A stretch of 64,000 nt of DNA from Cryptomeria japonica (lineage: Eukaryota; Streptophyta; Pinopsida; Cupressales; Cupressaceae). Of the stretch, positions 1 through 11,684 are shown one piece after another; position 1 is the stretch's first letter, and each line of letters begins with the position of its first letter. The notes beneath the pieces are model-generated. The model ran no database searches. It saw only the letters and a program-made list of their open reading frames with translations, and was not told where the DNA came from. The position numbers and the translations under genes were made by a program. The stretch is from NCBI RefSeq assembly GCF_030272615.1, contig NC_081414.1:809383069-809447068 (forward strand), in the 5' to 3' direction.

Positions 1-390
1 TAATCCCTTTGTCTTCTGAATGAGAGCTTAACGCATCATTATTTCTTATGCTAAATGGTCTATTTATCATCATTTCTTTGATTGAGTACTTGTGTTTTGA
101 GACGTTTTAGCTGCATACATAACATTTAACATAGATTCATACATTTCATTATTCACTCATCTGCATTCATCTTATTTCATAGAAAGAGAAAGATAAAAGA
201 AAATTTGCATCATTCATTACTTAGTTGCACATTCATTTATTTGCATATGAAAAGACAAAAAATAGACATCCATAATCATTTGCATTACATACATTCATAT
301 TGAAAAGAAATGCATACATATAAAATAAAGCATATAAAAGACATCTCATAAATGAATTAACACAAGTATGATGAAGTCAAATCGGATCTC

Positions 391-426
<36 letters not shown>

Positions 427-600
427 TGTTAGGTTTAAAGGTACAAAATGATGTCGAATGACATATACAAACTCTCATCAGAGCAAGAATTGTATAGGGT
501 ACAAAAGAATGGGTGTGTCTACAAAAAAATATATCTGAGATACAAAAAGTAATCTAGCTTGCACCCTCTCCCTCATTGACTAGTGGAGGAGGAGGAGCCT
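1..600. other. AT-rich non-coding stretch
   Basis: I see no coding potential. The stretch is AT-rich, with repeated short words of the cattcat/tgcat type, and includes a short TA microsatellite. It lies downstream of the antisense PMD pseudogene and is probably internal sequence of element G, whose 5' part would lie left of the window. Confidence 0.5.
392..424. repeat. (TA)n microsatellite
   Basis: An uninterrupted TA/AT tract of about 33 bases. No other role is visible. Confidence 0.95.
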
Positions 601-2330
601 GATGACAGGGATCCTGTCGAGGTGCCTGAGCTCCCTTAGAACGTGCCATGTACTGTGAATAAGGGATCACCTACTGCACTACTAGAACCACCACACTATA
701 GGCCGCAACATAATAAGCTGCCCTGCTAGTCTGATGCAAAACCTCCTACTAGAGGGTGTCTCGCTCCACTCTCATCACCGCGACCTGACAATCACGCTCT
801 ACTCTTAGCTCCGTAAGCTGACGATCTCACTTCGCTAACTGATTCTGAGCCACTATCAACTGTGACTACAGCTCTGCAAGACATGCTCTCATCGATTGTC
901 CTGCATCTATCCCCTGCTCTCTTGTTGGCTCCCCACCCCCATCTCCACCTGTAGCTCCACCATGCTCATCCTGCCGCTGTTGGACCTATCTCGGAGCTAC
1001 TCGCTCCTCCTCAACTCTGCCCAATCTCACTCCTACATGCCCTAGGGATCCGCCCTCACCCCTCTATTGTCCAACATTAGTTGGCACCCTACTACTACTA
1101 GCTCCAGGATCACCACCACTTCGTCATGGAGCCTCAACTCTTTGTGCATGTCCCTGTCCCTATACCGGTGCGGGGGCATCATCCTCAATATGAGGAGCCT
1201 ACTTTCTTGGATCTGTGAATCGAGGGAATAGATGCTACTAAAAATAATCTCTATACTGGGGCAATACCCCTGCATCTGCCACATCATCCAAATAATCCCA
1301 CCTCAGGTGATGTAAACCAGTCAGCTCCTGCATGGCCAAAGCATAGGACAATCATGGAGACCATCCTTGTCTCTCCTCATCTGCGTAACGCACATATGTT
1401 GTAAACTCCTATGAGATCCCCTGAGGTCGGCCATACTGCCTCATCACTCAAGAAATGACGAATCGTTCCACAATAGTCTGGGATCTCCAGATGAGAGGGA
1501 ACGTGACAAAAAGGTTACTACGTACTAGCCACTAGTCATCCCATGGCTCCAAACCTCTGTACGGTCTCCACACTATGGCTATCAGGTCATCAAGCTATCA
1601 TCTCCAAAAATCTGTCTTGCCTAGATGCGGTTGCGTAATGTATCCGACATACCTGTATATAATAGGCTACCCAGGCTCTCTACTATCATCTACAATAGGC
1701 TGACAAATGGGAAGGTGCTCCCAAGCCCACACCTACAGAATATATACACCAACAGCCATGCTCCGACCATCACTATACATGATGACATGCATCTCTCGAT
1801 ACATGTGAGCCAATAAACACGAACCCCAACCAAGTCTTTGAGGGGTCTCTATCAATCTCTCTAGCATTCAACCCCATCCGCACTGGAAACCCTGCTGCCC
1901 TCTGTCTAACATTAGAAAATAGCCTATGCACCCTACTAGAACACATGCGAGAGGAAACTCCTTGCTATACCTGCTCATCAATATGTCCCAACTAATGGAA
2001 CGAGTCAAAATGTTAGGATCATTAAAGACATGCCTCACTGCCTGTAATCCTGGAAGGTTCCCTGAATCATAATCCACCTTATCCCCAGCAAAAGGAATAC
2101 GGAGGATCCTATATACATCCTCAGAAGTAATAATCAACTCCCCCACTGGCAGATGAAACATGTTCTGCTTTGAGTAAAAATGCTCAACCAACACCATGAG
2201 CATTTTGTGATTCACACGGATATCAGGTAATCTCAATAGATGAGTCAAGCCGCATAAGTCAATATGAGCCTACTCAACCTCATATAAATGTCAAACTAAT
2301 GCCATAGTAGGAGGATAAACACATCTAAAG
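601..2330 (-). pseudogene. Plant mobile domain (PMD, MAIN/MAIL-like) pseudogene
   Basis: Reads right to left as a decayed PMD (aminotransferase-like, plant mobile domain) protein. The best block is 1868-2248 (about 126 residues) with the family pattern NMFHLPVGELIITSEDVYRI followed by LRIPFAGD. Further down, around 1740-1830, come HMYREMHV and LQVWAWEHLP, also typical of PMD proteins. Upstream residues such as PPTMALV extend the frame to about 2330, but stops break it there and throughout 601-1860. PMD proteins are nuclear and are found both as host genes (MAIN, MAIL1) and inside transposable elements. Here the frame lies antisense, just upstream of a polypurine tract and LTR on the + strand, so an antisense accessory ORF of element G is the likelier reading. 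The 3' end is not defined. Confidence 0.72.
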
Positions 2331-4073
2331 AGCACAGGAGGTAATTGAACCTGCAAAAACCCAACAACAAAGCATCAGAAAACATTCCAAATGAGCCTAC
2401 AATAGAAGTAAAACATCACGCAAATCCAACTAAGTCAAATGCAAAATCAAATTTTCATGTTTAGACATTGAAAAATGCTCACTATCTCTCGAACGACAAA
2501 ACATAGAGAAGGAGCATCTCTTATGAGACAAGATCAGGTGTAGCATGATAAAACAATCCCAAATGACAAACTATTCGGTCTCGCACAACAAGATGGTCTT
2601 TTTACAAACCTATTGTACGATACAAGGATGCATCCCGAATGACAATTCTAGTGACCCTAAATGACAAAAGAAATTTAACCAGCTACTCGTACGAGACAGG
2701 ATCCTGTCTTGCATGATAAAACGCGAAACCTAACCCCACACATGCGAAAAACTTGAAAAATGAACAAAAAAAATTCAAAATTGAAAACATGAAGAGGCTT
2801 AAGATCTATCACTTATCGTTGGCTCATAGTTTTGGGGTCGATTATGTCTTCTTTGGCACTCGAATCGATGCTGACGAGTAGGGACCACCATTTTCTTCGT
2901 AGAAGGCTTTTTGAATTTTCAAACTTAGAAGGTTAAAATGATTTTAAAATGACACTTTCGTCCCATATATAGCTTAAAACCTAATTTTTCCGCTTGCTCC
3001 GATGGACATGAAAATTGTACCCTTAGCTAATGTGACCGTTCTGATTCCATTTTCGGGATCGAAATCAAAATTTCAGATCATTTTGCTAGTCAATTTCACA
3101 ATTTTGACCACTTAGTGCTCTTTTCATCAAATACTCATTCTTTCTTCAAATTGCGCTCAATTTCAATGCTGAATCCTAATTCAATTTCAATTCTACACTT
3201 CAACTTTACAATCAACTCTATGCTCAATTTCATCAATCAACGCTGAATTTTTCAAATATTCCTCAGAATCAATTTATGCTCAAATAACTTATTTTTGCCA
3301 CACAATTGCCTATAATCATCAATCCCTCATTATCTTTCGATTTCACTCCCGAGGGGGCATACTCACGACCTTATGACTTCACATCTTACAAGTCGAGAAA
3401 ATTTTTCAAATCTTCATCAAAAGTCGAGCAAAATCTTTTCAACTAAATAAAATCAATTCTTATTGCAAAAGGGCATCTCACCTTCATCACTTCACATCAA
3501 GTTGAGATCTCTCGATCATCTGAATCGAATCAATCACTAGGGGCATATCAGTTTCATTGCTTCAAATCAAGCCGATATTTGTCTTTCATCTAAATTAATC
3601 TCTTAATGTTTATTAGTTTTATCGCCTCAAATCAAGCTGATTATTATCATTCAAACTCAATCAAAAGTTTAAAGAGTTTCTTTGATCACACTAAATCTAA
3701 GTAGGCATTCAGTATTCATTTCTTGATCAAGCTGGATAGTTCATTCTTTTCTCATCTTATCTTGGCCAATTAAGTTCAAGATTGATTTTCTTTTCATCAT
3801 CACTCACTGTGTCTAGATCAATAAAGTTCTAGATCCAGTAAGATTTGCTTCTTGATCAATCAAGTTCAAGTTCAGTATCTTTTGTTTCTATCATTCCTAA
3901 GTTCAATCAAGTTCGGGATCAGTATCACTTTAATCAGACTTCATTCAGCTTTGTCGCTTCAAATCAAGCTAAACACCTCGCTTTCATCTAGTTCGTGATC
4001 AATCAAGTTCAGAACTGGCATCTCCTAGACATCACACATTCTTTAAACCAACACACTACTCACACATTAATTC
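2331..4073. other. Non-coding interior of element G with degenerate repeats
   Basis: No reading frame of note. From about 3130 to 4060 the sequence is made of imperfect repeats containing words like TTCAAATCAAGC and AATCAAGTTCA, each about 60-90 bases apart, with scattered GGGGCAT motifs. This sits between the antisense PMD pseudogene and the polypurine tract of G, a position where large plant gypsy elements often carry long non-coding DNA (inference). Confidence 0.5.
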
Positions 4074-4086
4074 AAAGAGGGGCAAA
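4074..4086 (+). promoter_or_regulatory. Polypurine tract of element G
   Basis: AAAGAGGGGCAAA lies directly before TGTAATACCC, the usual arrangement of a polypurine tract and 3' LTR start. It sets the element's orientation as +. Confidence 0.6.
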
Positions 4087-4884
4087 TGTAATACCCTAAA
4101 AATGGTCATCTAAACCATGAGCCCCTAATCTCGACAACATCACCAAGGTCCTAACCAAAGGCAATTAAATCAACCTTGAGCACATTATTAATTCTTTAAT
4201 CATCAAATATCACATGGCAAATCAACTACTCAATATTAATTAAATATTTATTTAATTAATTGAATCATTTCCAAGAATATCATTTTTATCAATTATCCTA
4301 TTTTAATTTATTTAATATCCTTGCATATTTAATTAATTAATATAAATTTCCATTTAATCATGCAAAAGAAATTAATTTATTACAAAAGAGGAATTAATCA
4401 CAAACAAAGAGTTGAATTAAAAATAAAACAAAAAGAATTGAATTGAGAGAGAAATCAAACTTGAGATATTATTTCTTTTTCTAAATTTAGAACTTGAAAT
4501 CAGAAAAGCAATTTAATTGAATTATTGAATTATTCTCTAAAATTGGAACTCAAAGCTTTTCAGAAAAAGAAGTTCAGTTGCATTGAAAAGACACTTTTCT
4601 AGAATAAATCAAAGAATTATCTATTTTTATCATAAATGCATGGAATTGATTTATTATTATTTCCAATGCAACTTAGACTTCTAATTTGAATGCATTTCAA
4701 TTAAACTATAATTGGAATCTATCTCAAGGTTAACTAAACATGATTTCTCAATTATTTCAATTAATCCTAAATTGAGCCATTTTTTATCATCTCTGTATAA
4801 TTCTCTACAAATTCAGTCTTCAACTCTCATTCCAATTCACTCCAGAGAATTCAACCCCAGAGAATTCAACTCCAAAGAATTCAC
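4087..4884 (+). repeat. Element G 3' LTR, left part
   Basis: Begins TGTAATACCC, a start seen in many plant gypsy LTRs, right after a polypurine tract. It is AT-rich and non-coding. The LTR is cut at 4884 by the family A dimer: TTCAC at 4880-4884 recurs at 19618-19622, and the LTR resumes after it. The 5' LTR would lie left of the window, so the family assignment as gypsy-like rests on the LTR start only. Confidence 0.55.
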
Positions 4885-6008
4885 TGTTAGGCCCAATATG
4901 GAAAGCTAATGTACTGAGAGGAGAGGGGTGAATCAGTACTCCAAAACTTTTCTTCAATAATAACTTTACTGTTATGCATGAACCAAATAGTGCAGTAACA
5001 TAATATAAAGCTAAAGCAAATAGATAACAATCATACATGATTCACTCCATAACACATATATTTTGGTTACATAGAAACTCTTGGTTAGAGAGAAAAACTG
5101 CAGTGGGGATGGCACCCACAACTTCACTACTACAATAATAAAGAGTGCTCGGTTAGAGCTACATGTTTAGCTATTTTTCATAGCTTACCCTGTTAGGAGT
5201 AACAAGATTTGTTAGATCTACCTTGCTAAAGGATTTCAGAACACTTCAACTAAATATTGCACCTGGTTAGATTCTTTACAATTTATAGACTTGATTAGAG
5301 TCTTTTACCCTGTTAAAGGTTTCTCTTACAACTTCTAAATATTACAATAAAATCATTACAAATATCTCAAACTTTACATCTAGAATGTTATAACAGATTC
5401 TATGTGCTCAAAATAAGTTACCTTGCTTATAGCATACCTCGGTAACCCATATGGTAACTCGATAAACCCTTTTGTTTACTCTGTTCTTCGACTGTTCTCT
5501 GAAAACCTTCTCGGTGACCTTTGTGTCTCTATAATAGTCTTCTTACACTCATGCACACACCTACTTAATTCTTAACTCATGCTGTATAAATAGATCTCTT
5601 ATGACGGTGATCCATTCATTGCTTCGATCTTACAAATATGATTTATCGAATGAATAACCATGCAAATTATTTCATTGGTTAGATGACCTCAAAATCATAC
5701 ACAATCTTTAAGTGTAATTTCCAATGTGATAACGTTTAGATGTTCCTCGATCTTGTAACACATTTTCATATGTATGTCTAGGTTCAATGAATCCGGTAAC
5801 ACGTTTCACTTGGTGTGTCATCTTTGCTACTCAGTAGACATGAAATGATACTCAGTAGACAGCTCGGTGTATACTACGTTCTGAGACTACTTTCTTTTGT
5901 AACCGACTAGACTGTTCATACCGACTTAATATCTCGGTAGAGATAACTAACTAGAGTGTATAGAATAACTTTGACATGAAACTAATGGCAACTTGATAAG
6001 TAGTAACA
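4885..6008 (-). repeat. Family A LTR 1 (3' end of the dimer)
   Basis: 1,124 bases, starting TGTTAGGCCC and ending AGTAACA on the + strand (terminal TG and CA). It is preceded by TTCAC. It contains the small UAAC-loop hairpins and the C-rich hairpin described separately, and a TATA-like TGTATAAATAG near 5584. Confidence 0.93.
4911..4939 (-). promoter_or_regulatory. C-rich-loop hairpin near the end of LTR A
   Basis: GTACTGA at 4911-4917 pairs with TCAGTAC at 4933-4939. On the element's own strand the loop is C-rich (TTCACCCC type). The same hairpin recurs in LTRs of families B, C, D and E with other stem sequences. Confidence 0.6.
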
Positions 6009-6380
6009 ATCTCCCCTTTTGACATTAGTTGAGATATTTGACAAAAACTACTTTCAAAGTTATAACTCAAAAATCTATATACTTGCAAAATTTGACTATG
6101 CTGACAGTATATACAATAGTTAATAAAATAATAAATCCAGATATACTCCCCTTATCAATATACTATAAAAAAAACTCTGATTTCATATGCTCCGTGATCT
6201 ATCCTTGATCTTAGCTTACTGTTCTGTACACTGCTTGGTTCACTACTGTTGGATACTCTGCTTGCTCTGCTCGGTATACTCCCCCTATATACTATACTCC
6301 TGTTGTTTGATACTTTGAATATTATATCACTCCCCTAGTACTGTAACATATTACTCCCCCTTTTTGACAAACATCAAAAC
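6009..6380 (-). promoter_or_regulatory. Family A unit 1: 3' untranslated region with several polypurine tracts
   Basis: Next to the LTR, the minus strand reads AAAAGGGGAGATTG, the true polypurine tract. Further GGGGGAG-type tracts appear on the minus strand near 6148, 6281, 6332 and 6355. Multiple tracts upstream of the 3' LTR are a known trait of Sirevirus-type copia elements. The equivalent in unit 2 is 12809-13180. Confidence 0.65.
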
Positions 6381-9300
6381 TTAATTACCATTCAGGGGTG
6401 GTAACTGATCAAAAATGGATTTGTACTTGATCCGGGCTTCGGTGAGAGTGACAGAGAGTGCATTCTTGACACTATCCATTAAAGAATTATGTGCTTGAAT
6501 ATTAGCCAATAATGATATTAAGCCATCTAGAGTGCTTCCCTCTTGTATAGTAGATAAGGAGGTGGCTCAGTTGATCTGTTCTTGGACTGATGAAAGATGA
6601 GGAAGGAATAATGTCTGAAGTGTCATTATGTCCATTCGGATCTTGTGTTCTTCATTTCTTAGGTCCAATTGTTGAGCCATGAGCTGTTGTAGCTTTGTAT
6701 AAAAATTATGAACTGAATTTGGCTCTATCGTCAACTTGCATGAGAGATCAGTGATCTCTTTCTCAATTACCTCTATTTTATTCTTAATGTCTTTAATGAA
6801 TAAAGAAAATGTGCAGAGTTTCTGAAATAAATAAATAATGTGCTTGAGTTGAGGAGTCAACTCAGCAATAAATTTGACAAGTTTAACTTTGCCAATAGCT
6901 ATAGCTTTTTGTACCTCTTCTATCATTTTTGCAGTGAGCTCTTTGTCTTTTAGCTTGCTCAAATACTCTGATGCATCTACTCTAGATGTCTCTTTCTTTG
7001 TTAGGAGTTCATCTAGTTGAATGTGGATGGCTGCATCAGTTGATACTATAGCTTCAGGTAGCATATCTATTAAGAGTGCTTTCACCTTCTAAAGTACCTT
7101 ATTTTTTTTTTGAATGGCCATTTGCTTCTCTTGTTCGGTCTTTGCTTTGTATAGTTCACCGAAATCAATGAGTGCTTTCCCCTTTAATTTTGATATGTCT
7201 ACATTGGACAACACTATTGGTTTTGACAAATCAACTTTAAAACTATGCTTTTTCATCTTCTTTTCTTTACCTTTCACCGATGGAACTAAGACAATGGCTT
7301 GTGAGGCTTGATGACCCTCGGTAGGTTGCTCGGTAGAGGAAACACTTTGATCAGTTTCTTTAGCCTCTGTAGAGTCCTTTGGTGTCTTGGGACTCGGTGT
7401 CTCAGTTGCAACAATCTCAGTGTTAGAAGGTGCTTGAGATGTCTGTTCTTGAGTAGTATCTTCTCCTATTGTAGACTTGTGACCTTCAGTGCCTTGATCT
7501 ATATCATTAGGGGTTTTAGTTGAGATAGGTTGCTTGACCGGTGGATAAGGCTGAACTTGTTCCAAGATTGATTCACTAGATACAAGTTTTTCATATGCAT
7601 TGCCTTCTATCATTTCCTATTCTGATGCCTCTATATCCATTACATCTTCATCTATTTGAATGGTGTGAGCAGGGTCTTTGTCGGTAACATTAGGATCTTG
7701 CTTGGTAACATCAACAATTTCAACTGTAGCTTGCTCACCAACATCCTTGACTTTAAAGATTTCCTGCCACTTTTATTTTGTCTCATTTTCCACTTCAATA
7801 TACAACCCATTCATCAGTTTTAAGGCTCTCTGCTTGACAAGAAACTTTGAGTTGTAGGTTGTCAGATGTTCTTTAATTTAAGGTACTGACATGTTAGGAA
7901 AGAGATGAACCAGACTCCTTTCTCTGATTTGTTTCTCCAAGTCCATTGCATACTTCCATATATTATCAATATGCAAGTAAAGTTCATTTGGAAGTGACTT
8001 AGCTAGTTCCAATGGAGCTAATCAGAAATTTACAAGTGTGCATATGACAGCTTCTTCAATTTGTCTCTTCTCATCATTATTCCTAGTTTCATACTTGACA
8101 TATCTAAATGAACCAAATCCTCCATATTCTTTCAGATTAGCATAGAAGTTTTCAAAACTATGTATATTTACCTTCTTGCTCTTGACAATCTGGAATTTGC
8201 TTGCATCCTCTTATTCGGTATCACTAGACTCTTTTGCCAAAATGAGTCTCCAAGTAGATTTCTTGTAGGTCTTTGTTACCTTGTGAGTAGTAACACTTTT
8301 TGTTTTCTTACTCGGTGAGGCTGCAGATGCTCTTGTGTTAGGTTTCTTTGGAGGTGGAGTTGGTGGGGCCTTTGATGAATCCAGTTTCTTTCTTTTCAAC
8401 ATTTTACCCTTAGGAAATTCAGTGCTCAGTGTTATTGCTACCTCTTGGGCTACAGATTAATGGCAATGGTGCCTTTTATAGGTGTTGAGGAAGAGTCTTC
8501 TTTGAATTTCTCTAACAATGCCTTTATCATTTTTGTTGCCTTTCTTGTAGCTTTGGTTACTACAATGTTCATCTTTACCTTTTCCTTTACTTCCTCATCG
8601 ATTCCATACCTCGGCTTGGTAGCATGCCTTGGTAATGTAAGAAATGTGTCAATTTGCTATAGTGTGATGTCAAAATCAATCTCATAACCCATCGGTGACA
8701 AAGATTGAGTCCTTGGTTCCACAACATTCACATAATAGTAATCGGTGTCAACTTCAAAACATATATCATTTTTTGTATTTCTCCACTATTTGGGGTTGAA
8801 TCCTATATCTGTTATGCATTTTCTCTTGAAATTTACTGAAGTAATCATCCATAATATCATTGAAATTATCTCCTAACTTCTTAATGAAGTCATTAATCTA
8901 ATGGGTGATTGGTCGGTGTAGTTCCCAAACAACTTTACTGACTAATGGAAACAATTTTTCAAAATAGAAAAACATGCATACCAGTAATGATCCAAACTTT
9001 AGAGTATTAGCTGAGTTGTTCTTCTTTAGCTTCTTGATGGTGTTTATATTCTCAAATAGGTTCTTCAGCAACACCTCACATAGATCAATTTTCATTCCCT
9101 TTTTCACAATTTTGTATGCCAGGTCTACTGCTGCACAGGGTACACTATTTTCCCTTGCTGATTGGAAGAAACAGTAGCCTAAAAATATAATGGCAAATTT
9201 TAGTTATTCATCTGTGACATTGTTGAATTTCAATCCTCTGTAATCAGATTCTACTCCAGTTAAACTGATCAATTCCTTCTATGATATCATCTTTTGGGCT

Positions 9301-9734
9301 CGGGCATGATCATAAATGGGATAACCGATAATCAGATGAATGATTTCCTTGCTAATATTAATTGGTTGCTCTTCTAGCCACATGAAATCATCATGAACTG
9401 TGCTCAGAAAAAACTTGACCCACTGGGGTTTGAACACATGGGGATAGGTTAGGGCTTCAGTTAATCCCTTGATCTTGATGTGCTTATACTTGCTATTCAA
9501 TTTACCATATGTGCACAGCTCTTCATAGGTGTTTTTAATTTCAACATGACCGAGTTCTTCAACACGACATTTGGTGAAGAATCTAACATTCTTGACTAAC
9601 AACACTTTGTCTAGGATGAGTGAAAAGGTGGTTTTATCATCCAGTTCAGAAGCAACTTTGAGAGTCAAAGAGTATTTTAGTGAGGGCTTCTCTACATTCT
9701 TGACACCTATGGGATCTTGGATCTTGGGCGACAC
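6381..9734 (-). pseudogene. Family A ORF2, unit 1 (unknown conserved protein, broken)
   Basis: About 1,118 codons if uninterrupted, with many stops. N-terminal block (to residue ~300): FFTKCRVEELGHVEI, a VHDDFMWLEEQ block, and FGSLLVCMFFYFEKL. Middle: a Pro/Lys/Ser-rich basic linker (TPPPKKPNTRASAASPSKKT) that could be a nuclear signal, followed by a helical block ending near a KWQEIF-type motif. Then a Thr/Glu/Pro-rich stretch and a C-terminal coiled-coil-like segment ending about 90 residues before NGN-stop. No catalytic motif, membrane segment or known retroelement domain is visible. The start codon seen in unit 2 is GTG here. A homologous ORF2 occurs in family B. Function is unknown. Confidence 0.75.
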
Positions 9735-10269
9735 TGTAGATTTCAGATAAAAGCTAACAAAGGATCCTTAGGGTTTTAGGATTTCAAATGACTGACGCTT
9801 TATACTTAGCAGATAATGGCAACTAGATAAGATTGGTAAATCAGCTTAACAATGCATTGAGATTGATGTAAATACCTTGAATTTGCTTTGTAGGAGGTTT
9901 GATCGCCTTTGATTCGCTTTGCTCTACTCTCTCAAAAACTTGGTAAGTGTAAACGACCATGAAAATGCTTTTATGTACATAATTTGCCTTATCGGGCTCT
10001 GTGCGGGTTAGGTCAAAAACATTAAATGCACTTGGTTCCACTTTTTCCGCTTTAATCGAGTAACCAAACTTCCTTGATTCACCAACTAGACAAGTTTCCT
10101 GTATTCACCGACTTGACAGGTTTCCTGTATAGTGCTTAAAAAGACTTTGATATAATTTCAAACTTACTATTACATTTTAATTATGCAGATTTGAATTAAG
10201 TACATGATAAAATAGGAACTGTTAAGATTTTAACCTTGAGAGAATGCAGTCCCTTCATACCTTTACCAA
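9735..10269 (-). other. Family A leader between gag and ORF2, unit 1
   Basis: About 535 non-coding bases separate gag from ORF2. It holds two tandem hairpins 26 bases apart (10090-10102 and 10116-10128; ACAGG/CCTGT stem with a three-base loop on the minus strand). The same layout occurs in the other two copies. The distance implies ORF2 is not made by simple readthrough of gag; splicing or a separate transcript is possible. Confidence 0.6.
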
Positions 10270-11622
10270 TTAATTTGGAATAGGTGCACCTAACTTGGTA
10301 GGTAAGGTGCTTTCTTCATTTGACACAATTTCCTTCTTTTTCCAAATCATCTTTAATTTGTCTTTTATTTCTTCAGTGTCTTTTCTAGGTTGATCTCTGC
10401 AATCTCCAGCTAAATGTACAACTTTGTGACAATGAAAACATGCCATACTAGGATTTCTCCATGATCTTCGGTTGTTCATTCCAAACCTTATTAAATAGTT
10501 GGCACTTATATGTCCATATCTTCCACAACATTCACACCATATCCTTGTATTGTAATCCCATGGTACTGTAGAATACTATCGGTAAGTATGTGTGCGAGTT
10601 TGGTAACCTCTAGCATTTTCTTGGTGTGCAGACCACATATAGTTCTTTTGCTTAAGCTAGCACTTCTTGGTACTATGTCCATATCTATTGTAGTTTTTAC
10701 AAAACCCTTTGAATTTTGCCTTCTGATAATTGTTAATAGACTTTGTCCTACATTGATTAGATGTGTGACCATATTTATTGCAGTTGTTACAATAACCTTT
10801 GGACTTAGTGACATTCGGTTGCTTAACTTTTCTGATTTGGCACATGTTGGCAGTATGACCTTGATTTCCACAGTAGTTGCAAATAGGCTTCTTTATTTTG
10901 ATGTTATTCTTGTTTCCAGCTTGCTTTGATGATTCTCCTCTCTTGGTAGTACGAATTCCCTTCTCAGTAGAGTCTTTTCTTTTGTAACCGAGTCCTGCAT
11001 CTTTGTTGGGTCTTCTTGTATTCAGTTGCTCATCCAGCATTTTTGATGCTTCATAACTCTTCTTGAGTGTTTCTTTGGATTTCTTCTTTGTTTCAAGTTC
11101 ATCGGTTAACCTTGATACTTCAAGTTTCAATGCTTGATTCTCATCATTTTTCAGAATTGCTTCATGATGTGCATAACCTAGTTGATCTGACAGATTTTGT
11201 TGAATTCTAGTCAACCTTGTGTTTTCATCATTCTTATCAGATACTAAGACTTCAAGTTGTTGTTTCTCCCTTTCTAGATCTCATACTTTATCCTTGGTTG
11301 TCCTCAATGCATCAAGATTATCAGTCATCTGTGTGGTGAAATGTTCATGTTCTCTTTTCATTGCTTTTAGTTGATCAGCCAATGCTTTGTTCTTTCCTTT
11401 CAATACTCCAATCATTTCTTCAGTCTCTTCAAATATACTATTCTCAGATGATGTGTCAATTTGTTCCAGTAACTCTTGAGAGTCCTGCAAATCATCAGAT
11501 AATCTTCTTCTTACTTTCAGAGATTTTTGCATTTGTCTTTGCATGTCTGCAATCACTTGATTATCATGACCCAGCTCTTCTTGCATATACACAATCCTCT
11601 GAGATTGTTTATAGCCTTACAT
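10270..11622 (-). pseudogene. Family A gag, unit 1 (coiled coil and five CCHC knuckles, broken)
   Basis: Gag-like RNA-binding structural protein of about 450 residues. The first half is a predicted coiled coil rich in Glu, Lys, Gln and Leu. It is followed by a YEASKMLDEQLNTRRPNKDA linker ending in a GLGYK motif, then CX2CX4HX4C knuckles: CNYCGNQGHTANMC, CNNCNKYGHTSNQC, CKNYNRYGHSTKKC (second Cys now Tyr), CEYCGRYGHISAN-type and CFHCHKVVHLAGDC (Gly-His now Val-His). In this copy codon 2 after the presumed ATG (11620-11622) is TAA, and TGA interrupts near 11280. No capsid (UBN2) domain is seen. Confidence 0.8.
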
Positions 11623-11671
11623 TGATAAGATCTTTCTTTTTAGGTAGTTAAACCCTTTTCCAAGATTCAAG

Positions 11672-11684
11672 CTTTGATACCAAT
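11672..11684 (-). promoter_or_regulatory. Primer binding site, family A unit 1
   Basis: Minus strand ATTGGTATCAAAGC abuts the LTR end and matches the initiator Met tRNA site TGGTATCAGAGC except for one G-to-A change. Confidence 0.8.

Noticed and set aside
3130-4060. CRISPR-like array in the spaced AATCAAGTTCA repeats
   Set aside because: Repeats are imperfect, spacing is irregular and the DNA is plant nuclear.
6381-9734. Family A ORF2 as an env-like membrane glycoprotein
   Set aside because: No signal peptide or convincing transmembrane segment is visible; the only hydrophobic stretch is the short FGSLLVCMFFYF block inside a conserved soluble-looking domain.
10510-10929. Plus-strand 139-residue frame (also 17307-17723, and 43872-44291 on the minus strand)
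   Set aside because: Each is the antisense shadow of the knuckle-coding part of family A gag.
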